NCBI RefSeq assembly: GCF_037325665.1
Contig: NC_090249.1
Span: 62,563,205-62,627,204, forward strand
Source: Littorina saxatilis
Lineage: Eukaryota; Mollusca; Gastropoda; Littorinimorpha; Littorinidae
Reading direction: 5' to 3'
Length of the DNA stretch: 64,000 nucleotides
Position numbers and translations under genes: made by a program. Positions 10,951 through 23,700 of the stretch are shown one piece after another. Position 1 is the stretch's first letter, and each line of letters opens with the position of its first letter. Under the pieces are notes generated by a model, which saw nothing but the letters and a program-made list of their open reading frames with translations, was not told the DNA's origin and searched no databases.

Positions 10951-13900
10951 GTAATGATTATGTACAATTCGAGGCGAGGAAATGACAATTTCTTGATTTT
11001 ATTTTGTTGTTGGTTTGATTGACTACCAGCAACAGCCAGGATCTCTCTCTCTCTCCCATTGTCTCATAAAAATGGCAGCTCCAGTTATCACAGATACATT
11101 GACATTTATCTATATTATAACCTTTGTATTGACAAAAGCTATTTTCCTAAACAATTCAAACAGGCTAAAGTGATTCCTCTCTTTAAATCAGGAGATACTA
11201 CAAATCCTTCAAATTATAGACCAATATCAATTCTATCAATCCTTTCAAAGCCTCTTGAAAAACATATCAATAAACATGTATCCTTTCTCACTTTGAGAAC
11301 AATAAATTGATCCATGATAATCAATCAGGTTTTAGGCAAAAACACTCATGTCAAACAGCGCTTATTAGTTTAGTAGACCAATGGCTGACAAACATTAATA
11401 ATAATCAGTTCTGTGCTGCTCTATTTGTTGACTTTGCTAAAGCTTTTGACCTAATTGACCATAAACTCCTTATCAAAAAGCTTGAGATTTATGGAATTGC
11501 AACAGATTCCATAAACATTTTAACATCTTTCCTGTCAGACAGACAGCAAAGTACTTATCTGAAACAATCATACTCTTGTAAGCAAACAGTAAGATTTGGA
11601 GTACCACAAGGTTCTATTCTTGGTCCATTACTATTTTCTATATATATAAACGACCTACCTCTATTTGTAAAATGCATGTGTGAACTATTTGCAGATGATA
11701 CTACAATTCATTCTAGTCACCAAGATCTTATTAAACTAGCAAATATCCTCCAAGAAAACATTGAACGATTACTTGAATGGTCAGAACTAAACCATATGTC
11801 ACTGAATCCAAATAAAACTAAATGCATGCTACTTACCACGAGGCAAAAAAGACAAAATCTAACATCTAAATTTCTGACATTGCTAATACGAAATCAAGAT
11901 GTTACCGAAGTTGATAGCCATAAAGTCTTGGGAATAACTATTGACAATAACCTGTCTTGGTCAAAACATGTAGATGGCCCAAAGTCAGAATAGGTGTCCA
12001 TTTTTGTGACATACAAAATCAATTTTAAAAATGAACATTTTCTTTGTTTTGAAAATAGAGATATATTTTAGAGCATAAATACGCAAGGAACAGCTATGAT
12101 TTTAGAAAACTCATGTTTGATCACTTCACAGATTCAGGTTTAAAAGTTTGCAGGAGTTCATAACTTCACACCGTCACAAAATTTAGACTTGTTAAATCAT
12201 TGTTGCTACATGTATTGGGTCTGTTTTAGACATCTGAGCAAATTGCTACAGCAAATTACTTTGCATTTCAAGCAAGTTAAACTTGTTTTGGCCACGCATG
12301 ATGCAGATGTGAACTCCATTAATGGGAAGTTCATAACTTCACATAATTTACTTTTATTGGTATAATAAATTTAATTTATACAGGCAGGAAACAATTTGTT
12401 TTGTTTTTTAATCTGAAAAAGGTGAGCTGGAACATGAAGGTAATTTTTGAAGATGAAGTGTGGAGAAGATTTTTTGGTTATCTGTATTATTTATAGAAAT
12501 TAATATTGTCACAATTTTTTCACAGCAAATATTGGCATAAGTTATCATTAAATCTACAATTTTGCTGTTTTTGTGCAAAATGTGCTTGAAAAGCACCATC
12601 AAAAGGATTTCAATACACCAAAATGTTTGTCTGACTCAAAGAGTTGGCAGAAACTGAAAGTTTTTTTAGAATGTCCTAGGAGTTCATAACTTCACACCGT
12701 GACATCACAAACTATGGCTAATTCAAACCAAAGTAAGAAAGTGCATATGTCATCTTATTTTCTCTCCAGCTACTCTTTGTAATCAACATACAACTAAGTA
12801 ATAAAAGTAAAACATTTGTGAAAACAAACGATAACAAAAATCATAAAATGTGAGCGTGCGCATAACTTCACAAGAATTTTTGTTATGTTGGTCTCTAGTA
12901 CAGTTACTGTATAATATATTTGCAAAACAATGACAAACTGAGAACACAGAGTTATAGTATAGGCTAAAGCTGCACTTATATTACAAAATCAGATTTTAAT
13001 TGCCAAAATAAAACAAATTGTTTGAAACTTGTGAAAGTTCATAACTTCACATCAATCACACATTTATACTAAAATAACTAACTAAAGTCTCTTGCAAATA
13101 ATTCTAAACAACTTAATGATTTACTTAACCAAACTCAGTCATGAAAACTGTTACCGAAATCATTATTTAGTTAGTGTTTATGTCAGCTGACTGTGTGTTC
13201 ATAACTTCACATCATTTATTTAACTGAAAAGCTACGTACTAAAATCTGCTGGTAAATTAAAATAAAAATGACATCAAACTGTAACAGCCTACTCTGGAGA
13301 AGAGCAGCACATCATTTGAGGTAGTGATTTAGTGTAGTAAATTAATTATTGTGTATAAATCATACTCATGGCATGTGTTCATAACTTCACACCGTGGGGC
13401 TGAGGGTCAGTTGATGTGAAGTTATGTACACCGTGCAGTCAACCCAGATTCATGCTGGAATTATCAAAATGTAATTTTGAGGGTTGATATTCAGAAAACT
13501 TCTTACAAAATGTCCAGATAAAGTCAAATGTACTCTTTTGCTATTAACAAGGCATTATTTTAAACACGCCCTTGAAAAATGAGCTTGAGTTATGTGAAGT
13601 TATGAACTTCATGACAAAACGGCTAAGTACTTCAGAAAGAAACAGTCAGCAGCCAGTAGATTCTTTTTGTGATGAAAATCATGGTACAGTGTAATTTGGA
13701 AACTGAAAATAGTCATTTTACATATATTTTGGGTTTTGACATGAGTTAGTAACTCTCACATAAAAATAGTGCGCAAGACACAGAGAAAATGGCTAACTAA
13801 AGCATACTGCTTGACTTTAGTGACAAAAATTGCTTAGTATCTAAATCTAATGTACTTTTATATGCAAAATTGCTGTTCCACTACAACCTTAACTTTCATG

Positions 13901-15610
13901 GCTAGCATTTAAGGACAAAAAACACTCTCAGTGGAGATACTTAGGAAAGTTCATAACTTTCTCACAAGAATTTTTTATTTCTCAATTACTCAAACACCAA
14001 TGAATGAACTTGATGCAAACTTTCAGTGTGACTGCTGCTAGTGGATCCAAATGCATTACAAAGCTAGGTGTTCCCCAACCAGTCAATTTACTCTTTTTAT
14101 AAGGCAAAAGGTTGGAAAGTTCATAACTCTTTTTTCACAAGAAAATCTGCACGTAAACTTCAAACTACTTTTGAACATGCAAAAACAAGTCAAACAACCC
14201 TTTTTATGTTTTATACCTCTGCAAAACATACTGTAAAATACTTTTTTACAAAAATATATCAGGTTTCAATCTTTAATTATTATTTAGAGCTGATCAGTGA
14301 ACAAAAATGAAGTCTTACGGAAATAGTTATGAACTTTCTGTGAAATTTTGTCTCCCCATTTTCTGCAGGCTCACTGACAAAATTCAAAAACTTTGCTTTG
14401 TCAAAGGTACATTTGAGTTTTACTGGCTCAGTGAAAAGTCATTCATGACATTCTGTCCCATAAATATGACAGAGTAGACCATGTTTCAATATGCTGTAAG
14501 GTCATGTCACAAAAAATGGCCAAAATGTAGTGCTGCTGACTTCAGATAATGGCGACATTTTCATTAAAAACAACAACTGAGCACACAATGTTTCTCTAGG
14601 TGTGTACTTCATACTTTTTTTTACAAGTCTCATTAATCTTTACAAGGATTTTATTTTTCTTTGATGTACAAATCAGGTTAGAGCCAAGGTTGCACAGCTA
14701 TTTCAGCTGTGGACACCATTTCAGACTTAAGGCCAGATACACTTTGTAAAAACACATCCAAAAAAATATTTCAGTTATCAAAAATCAAACACTTTCTAGA
14801 CCTTCGCACAAGAAAACTTTTTTCAGGCACATATTCAGTCAGCTATTGACTATGCGTCCACAGTGTGGGACTCTGCAAGTGCAAATACTTTGAAACACTT
14901 GGGCAGTTTACATAGAAGAGCTGTTAAATTAATTATTTTAAAAAATACATCTCTTTCCATGACTGATTATAAACGATTGCAAATTCTTCCTATCAAAGAT
15001 AGATTTGCATATATATAACAAAGGTGTGATGATGCATAGAATTATGTCAGGGAATGCCCCTACACTCATTGCCTCAAATTTCAAAATAAATCATTATAGA
15101 AAATGTAACAAATTAATTACACCAACTCCAAGAATTGACCTGTACAAGTCGAGTCTATCATATTCTGGAGCAATTATGTGGAACGCCATTCCAAATATAA
15201 TTAAATTACGAATTCATGAAACATCATTCAAGGAATATTACATGCTGTTTCTTTTACAAAACTTATAAGAAATATTATCAAGCAGCTGGCAAAATATAAC
15301 TGTACTCTCTGATTATATTGAAAAACATGATTATATATAATTCATGAAGGATTTTTTTTATACAAACACATATTTCCCTGTTATATATAATTGTCAAGCA
15401 TTGCTAAAGAATCCTAATGCATCTTAAAATGTCTTATTGGTTGCTTGACATGTTAATTATGGTAAATATGTCATTTGTACTATTGTTAAACTTATCTTTT
15501 ATTTCTTCTTGTTTGTTACCCCTCAATGGGCGAGGGCCGGATGAAAAGAAGCATGTATACATTGCTTATTCTGTCACCCTCGTAAAATAAATTTCAATTC
15601 AATTCAATTC

Positions 15611-15688
<78 letters not shown>

Positions 15689-17702
15689 CGTATGCACACA
15701 GTGATACACACACACTGTCACACACACACACACACACACATAGTGATACACACACACACGCACACACACATATACATGCACACACACACACACACGAACA
15801 CACATATATATCTATATATACACACACACATATATATATACACACACATATACACACACACATATTATGCTTTATTATTTATACACACACTCACAAGCAC
15901 ACACATACATTCACACACTCAGACACTCACAAACACACACACAAACTGTAGATCCACTCTGTCTACAAAATATGAACAAGTGCAATGGCATGCATATATG
16001 ACAAAATATGTGTGTGCATACATCATTACATGTACACACACACATACACACCAAACACACAGTCAAACACACATACTGTATATTCACACTGTTCATCAAA
16101 ATAATCCTCAGACTACAGTGCTCCGCTACACCCCCCCCCCCCCCCCCACCTACCTCACCCGCAAGCCTATATCAGAGCAGTTGAAAATAGCCATGTACAT
16201 AATTATTATTTGAAATTTTCTTTTATTTTTCATGCTTACTTTTAAGTGCCGTGTCTCAGTTTGTGTTGTTGCCATCAATCAATCAATATGAGGCTTATAT
16301 CGAGCGTATTCCGTGGGTACAGTTCTAAGCGCAGGGATTTATTTTATTTTTATTTATTTATTTTTTTTATGCAATTTATATCGCGCACATATATTCAAGG
16401 CGCAGGGATTTATTTATGCCGTGTGAGATGGAATTTTTTTACACAATACATCACGCATTCACATCAGCCAGCAGATTGCAGCCATTTCGGCGCATATCCT
16501 ACTTTTCACGGCCTATTAATCCAAGTCACACGGGTATTTTGGTGGACATTTTTATCTATGCCTATACAATTTTGCCAGGAAAGACCCTTTTGTCAATCGT
16601 GGGATCTTTAACGTGCACACCCAAATGTAGTGTACATGAAGGGACCTTGGTTTTTCGTCTCATCCGAAAGACTAGCACTTGAACCCACCACCTAGGTTAG
16701 GAAAGGGGGGAGAAAATTGCTAACGCCCTGACCCAGGGTCGAACTCGCAACCTCTCGCTTCCGAGCGCAAGTGCGTTACCACTCGGCCACCCAGTCATCT
16801 TCATGTAATTTATGTGTAAGTGTATATGAGTGTGCTTGAGTTGTTAATGTGTATGAGTGCGCCTTGAGTCGCCTTGTGGTGAGATATGTGTGCGTTATAA
16901 ATTCTCGTATTATTATTATGAACACGTCCTAGCTATGACATGGAACTACATGTATACACTAGTCACACATGTGTGCATACATGAATACACACACACTCTT
17001 TACGAATCTGAGATAGCACACAGCATGGGCGTATCCTGCATATCACTTAATATTGTTTATGCCTTTTATTGCAGTGGTGGCTCCATCTTATGCCATTTAT
17101 GTTGGAATTGACAAACATGAAAGTGAGTGCACCAATTTCGTCTTACCTGAATTTACTTTGGATTGCACAGTCCAAGGAATGTGTTTCATGTTCAACCCTA
17201 ATACATGTACCTGGAATGCAGAATTCCTAATTCCTGTAGGTTGTGTGGTAAACAGCTCCTACATGAGCTGCATGCAGATTTAGTAACATTTCTGTAAAAG
17301 AAATTAGCCAAAAAGAAAAAAGAAAAGTACCCAGGTCACTGGCATTGCACACATGTTGAGTGAGGATATATCAGATTTTTGTTTTTTACAACATTCATCA
17401 CCTTGTGCATAAGACTTTCTGCCTTGTCTTTCTTGGGAGTAAGATGTTTTCACCTGTATCTTCTTGTTGTAGTTTTCAGTCATTGATATTGTTGAAGTGG
17501 TGTTGATTTATTGTGAAAGAAACATTTTGTATTGTCGTAAATTAAAAGTTCCAACAACATACCTTTCTTGTAGTTTGATTCAGATTTATTGTGTTTCTCT
17601 TTTGTGCAGATGAAGATCTGATACGCTGGGGGTGGCCAGAAGATGTATGGTAAATGAATTGTTCTTAATTAACCCACACACAAACATTCACACGCATATT
17701 CA

Positions 17703-17784
<82 letters not shown>

Positions 17785-20700
17785 TTGACACACACACACA
17801 GCAACAGTTCACTACCCTCTTAGTAAATTGTAATATGCAGCATTTTTTACCATTTCAACAAAGCCCTCTTGTATATTTTGTTTTGTTTAAATGTTGAACT
17901 GCAGTCAGTTTCTTGACTTTGTTGGTTTGTGTGGTGGATGTTTTCAAGGTTGTTTTAAAATTTCAACTTGCACATTATATTGTACAACAAAATCTGTGAT
18001 ATTATGCCTAACGAATAAGAGAATACCTCCAAGAAAGGAAACCTTTTGTTTTATATCTGTATGAACTGTTGGTCACACAAAAACTCTTGAGATGTAACCC
18101 TGACACTGTGCTTGTCCCAGAGGTGTCCTAGCTATCAGAATGGGTAACACTGCAGTTTTGCAGCAAAGAATGTGTTTTGTTTCAGGTTTCATGTGGACAA
18201 GGTTTCCTCAGCCCATGTTTATCTCCGCTTGCATGAAGTAAGTTGCATACTAATCACAGGTATATATCTTTTTGTCGGTCAGCATCACCAAATACAGAAG
18301 TCACAGAGAAACATTTGTAGTATTGTGTGCATCATTCAAGTTAAAAACAATATTGGGTCAGGGATGTCGTTAGGCGTCGGACATCGGACATATACCGATG
18401 AAAATCCCCAAATGTCCGATTCACATTGCCGCATGTCGGTCAGATGTCCTATCGTTTTAGCCTGAGCGTGGTCATGATTGTCCGATATGTACTCCATTCC
18501 TTCGGACAGCGCAATATTCGTTAATTTTCATTTCAAGATACAAATCTTCTAAAAGACCGAACGTGTTCAGCTGACACTGAAGTTGCCAGTGCCGCGTGCG
18601 GATCTTTTCTTTTGTCGGGAATTCCCGAACCGTTTGCGGTATGCGCCGTTTGGGTATAACCGTCTCGGTGCAGCGCACTGATCTAAAAATAGTGGATTAT
18701 TTTTAGATCAGTGCATGCTACCGGAGTTCGGGAGACAACTCCAACTGACTAAATTTGTCGTCTGCTTTTGTTTTCGATACGAGACGAAGCACTGAATTAT
18801 GCCGCTGAAAAAACAACTAAAGCCTGCAAAAGATCAGCAAAAGCTGAACACATTTGGATTTTCAAGAACAGGGGAAAGCACAGCGGCTGAGTACTGAACA
18901 CCAAGACTGGATGATGCGCATCCAGATGGGAGGGCCTAGCTCTTCCGTGGCCGGGAACTCTGAGTGGGTTGTCAAGGCGGTTGACGGTGAGGAAGCCAGA
19001 CTGAGAGAAAGATCTTCTCAACAGCTGACAGCAAATGAAGCAAAAGACGCTTTCAACAGCTCCAATGATGCAGTTACCTGTTCTTTTTTTCATATATTCT
19101 GTCGACCTCTAGTCATGAATATCTTCTAGTCATGAAAATGCCACCCATTAATGATCATTTGTTTTCATCTTCTCAGTATTTCATTGGATCAAACCGATCA
19201 TTTTGTTTTTCAACTTTTATCCAAATCATGCAGTTTGTAATCAAAGTAAGAGCTCTGAAGTTGTTCATGTTGGTTTCTTTTTTGTGGTTTCTTTGAAACT
19301 AAACAAATACAACATTATACGCACACTGTGTTGATGTATTTACTATATTATGTGTGTGTTCTACAGCGCGCGCGCGTGGGTGTGTGTGTGCGTGCGTGTG
19401 TGTGTGGGCGCATGACTTAGGAACAATTCCATAGAATGTGTTATAAGCTGTTTGGTGCAAATTCATAATGTCCTATTAAACTTTCTGAAAGCGGTCAAAT
19501 GTCCTGTTGATGCTGAAGAACTCAGGACATTTGTGACCCTCCACCACGAAATGAGTCGCATGTCACCTTTGCATGATTTTCATATTGTTACATCCTTCTA
19601 AAGAGTTTTTTATGCTCTATCCAGTGGTGAAAACCGTTTTAGAAAAGAGCGAAAACTGAGTTATGAGCCTGTGACTAAGGTGACCCTCACACTGTTACCA
19701 GACACTCCTCGGACTTATATTAAGCCTAGCGCAGAACCGCGCGAGGTGACATGCGACTCATTTCGTGGTGGAGGGTCACATTTGTCCTATAGGTATGAAT
19801 TTGTAGCAACATCCCTGTTGGGTCAGTATTTTCAGACCATGCTCTGTTAAAATACATGAAGCCTTGGGTGGATGCCAGATAGGTGGAAATTCCGAGAGAA
19901 TCTGTTCCAAGCTGTCAAGATTGTAATTTCTGTTGGTCCATGAGAGGATGGAAGAGATTGACAATGTGCATCAGCTTCAAATTGCATTTTGTGAAAGAAT
20001 AGATGATGTTGAGAAATACGTGTGTCGGGTTTGGATGGGTGGTTAAGAGAGTCAATGCTCTTGTTGCTTTTACCGCAAACTTTCCCGCATAGCATTTTAG
20101 GCCAGTCACTAGTGAGGGGTGTGGCTGAAACACGTGGACAAGGAGCATGTGTGGAAAGTTTGGCTCACTAAAAGCAAAAGTATTCACTTTGTCACTACTC
20201 GTACAAACCCGACAGAGTTATTTCTGGAGTTTGTCTATGGAATGAAGGTACGTCATCGTCTTTCTTGGCCTGGCTGTACCATAGTTATGTTGGTGACGTT
20301 GAAGATTCAGAATGAAGGTACGTCATCGTCTTTCTTGGCCTGGCTGTACCATAATTATGTTGGTGACGTTGAAGATTCAGACAGAAGATCATGCTGTCAG
20401 TAGACTAAGTAGTCATTGATGTTTTGCAACGTCACTCTTGCAGGGAGACACAATTGACGATATTCCACAGGCCGTCATAGATGACTGTGCCCAGTTAGTC
20501 AAAGCCAACAGTATACAAGGTGAGTGTGTGTGTGTGTGTGTGTGCCAGTGTGTGCCAGTGTGTGCCTGTGTGGGTATCTGCGTGCACATACATGTATATG
20601 CCTTTGTACCTGTGTTTTCATGTCATGTACAAATATATGTGTGTGTCATGGCCCGTTACTGGTTAATAACGTGAACATTGCCAGTTTACGAAATGAACAG

Positions 20701-23700
20701 GGTCTATCGTTTCGTAATAAACAGAACGTAGACCGTCTTCACTAATAAGTTGAATCTGGTGTACCCCCTGGTTACACGATGAAGATGGTGTATGGTGTGT
20801 GTGCAGGTAACAAGATGAACAACGTGGATGTGGTGTACACCATGTGGGCCAACCTGAAGAAAACAGCCGGCATGGACGTGGGGCAAGTAGGCTTCCACAA
20901 GGACAAAGAGGTAACGCAGGGCCGCTCTTTTTACTGTTCAATACAGTGGAACCCCCCTTTTAAGACACACACCCCTCCCCCTGTACCTGTGAAATATCAG
21001 AAGACACACACCCCTCCCCCTGTACCCGTGAAATATCAGAAGAAAGAACTGTAGCACTTACTGTGTCTTTCGTTCTTACAGAAAGAAAAAAACACTATTT
21101 TCTTGTGTGTACTACCTTGGATGAGATTTCATTATTAGGCTTACGATTTCTTACAGTTTCAAAACTAGTCGGAAGAATTCATGTTGTATTAGTTCTAAAT
21201 CTTAATCAGTTTCAAGGTGAAAGAAATTGGTTCTCTCTTTCATGGACTATATCCCTTTCAACTCTTTTATATTTTATTTGCTAGCATCTTCTCACAAAGG
21301 CATGCAAAATCAATTTTTAACTCGCCAGGCGGGCGAGTAATTTCAAGAAAGTCACTAGCCCGGCAGAAATGTTGCTGGCCCGGTACATACCACAGTTGAT
21401 CTGCAGTGTTTATATGGCTTTAAAACTCGATATTAAAACCAAAAGTGTTGCATTTGACCAGCATGTTGATTGGCCAGCTGGGCGAGTTGCCAGGCAGTTT
21501 CTACTAGCCCCGGGTATTTTTTACAATGGTAAGGATAAGATTTCATATTGTCCTGTTTTTTTCCTGCATATGTGTATTGATGTTATCAAGCCCTGAGACT
21601 TTGGCTGTGAGCTTTGGATCTTTATCGTGCACATGCATGCACAACAGGGGAGTATGAACACCGAGGAGAGTCTGCACAAAGTTGTCCCTGGGAAATAAAT
21701 CCCTTGTGGAACGTAGGGATCAAACCCATGAAGGTAGCGACAACTGGTTTTGAAGCCAGCGCAGCTACCCACTGAGCTATCTCCCTGCCCTGACCATGAC
21801 TTGCGCTTACATTCAGGGCAGCTACCCACTGAGCTATATCCCTGCCCTGACCATGACTTGCGCTTACATTCAGGGCAGGGAGCTGTATGTTGGGGGGATG
21901 AAATGAGAAGATTCATAATACATGTAAAAGAAACTGATGATAACAAATCTCAGTGATTACACATATGTGGCGGGGTGTAGATGTGCAGAGACAGAGTCTG
22001 TTAGTAAGTGTGTGTGTGCTATTGTGATGTTCATTGTATGGCTAGAAGGAACCCGTTACACATGACGATGGCTTGTGGTTCCCTGCCCGTTACACATGAC
22101 GATGGCTTGTGGTTCCCTGCCCGTTACACATGACGATGGCTTGTGGTTCCCTGCAGGTTACACATGACGACGGCTTGTGGTTCCCTGCCCGTTACACATG
22201 ACGATGGCTTGTGCTTCCCTGCCCGTTACACATGACGATGGCTTGTGCTTCCCTGCCCGTTACACATGACGATGGCTTGTGCTTCCCTGCCCGTTACCAT
22301 GACGATGGCTTGTGGTTCCCTGCCCGTTACACATGACGATGGCTTGTGCTTCCCTGCCCGTTACCATGACGATGGCTTGTGGTTCCCTGCCCGTTACACA
22401 TGACGATGGCTTGTGCTTCCCTGCCCGTTACCATGACGTTGGCTTGTGGTTCTCTGCAGGTTAGGAAGGTGCGGGTTGAGAAGCGGTTGAACGAGGTTGT
22501 CAACCGACTGAACAAGACCAAGGAAGATAGACCCAACGTGGACCTGAGGTCGGAGCGGGAAGCGCGTGATCGCAATGAGCGGGAAGACCAGAAGAAGAAG
22601 CAACAGGAGCTGAAGAAAAAAGAGAAAGAAGAAGAGAAGCGGAGAGCAGAGGCTGCTGAAGTCAAGTTGGTCTTTGCCTTTTTCTTAAAACTTAGCTGTG
22701 AATAGATGTTTGGACGAAAATAACTCTGTCAGGGTTTTGAGCCAAGGTATTTTTCTTGAATGTGAGGCAAGCTGAGCTATATATAGCACACTAGAGGAAT
22801 ACCCGCTTCGCCGGGATGAAATACTTAGAGCCGTACGCCGGCTTTGCCGGGTCCGAACAATGGACCCGCCAAGCTTAGGTCCCTCCCAGATTCGTGGAAT
22901 GGGAACAGCACGAAAATGATTCAGTGGCCATAATGCCATTCCTGACCATATCGAGTCCCATCCTTGTCGACGAATGTAACCGTGTTAATCACCTTTGGAG
23001 GCGAACTCCACTCAAACAGGATTGAGCAATTTAGAGCTTATCTCTAAGCCCTTTTGATCTGTTATGGCTTCTCAAAGGAAGGCCAGTACATACAAATACA
23101 CAAAAGCCGCCAGACCACATCACAAACAGAACTGAACAATCCACAGGTGTTGCCCACATAGAGAGAGAGACACACACACACACACACACACAAACACAGA
23201 GAAGCCGTATATATAGAGAGATAGATGACAGTGTATTTTTCGCGTGGCTATAAATTGATTCGACCTTTGCACTTTTACAGTGAGGATAATTTACGGGTCC
23301 AATTTACGTTCTGGACACTGCGGTGACCTTCTAAAAATAGTAACAGAACGCCGGGAATATCCGAAGATGCCCCCTCATACTATAGTGCACCATACGAAGG
23401 AAGGGAGGTAAACGCTGAAAACCTGGAGAAGATAAGGAAGAGTTACTTGTAATGGTGAAATGAACACAAAAACCAAAATCGGTTCAGCGCTGCGCGCTGA
23501 GAGCACGTGTTGAAATATCTCATCGATGATATTGTGTCCGGGGTGTAGCTGAATACGGTGTCCAAATTTGAAAAAGATCCACCGAGAACTTTGGCGTTGT
23601 GATGTGGTGTAGCAGCTTTGGTGTGTCGGTATGGGGGCCCGGGTAGCTGAGGTGGAACCAAAATCGGTTCAGCGCTGCGCGCTGAGAGCACGTGTTGAAA

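Larger units (their letters stand above)
11077..15614 (+). mobile_element. 5'-truncated CR1/Jockey-type LINE, split by a later insertion
   Basis: Reverse transcriptase sequence includes [69 protein letters not shown] and the catalytic FADD. The C-terminal part resumes at 14739 and ends near 15268. The tail after 15480 ends in CAATT repeats, a common LINE 3' end. There are frame breaks near 11110, 11290 and 14820, so it is dead. The 2759-bp insertion at 11976-14734 separates the two halves; without it the frame reads through (KHVD then [13 protein letters not shown]). The element sits in CCDC25 intron 1. Clade assignment within CR1/Jockey is tentative. Confidence 0.9.

Noticed and set aside
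15609-16213. His/Thr- and Cys/Val-rich open frames
   Set aside because: Translations of CA/CT microsatellites.
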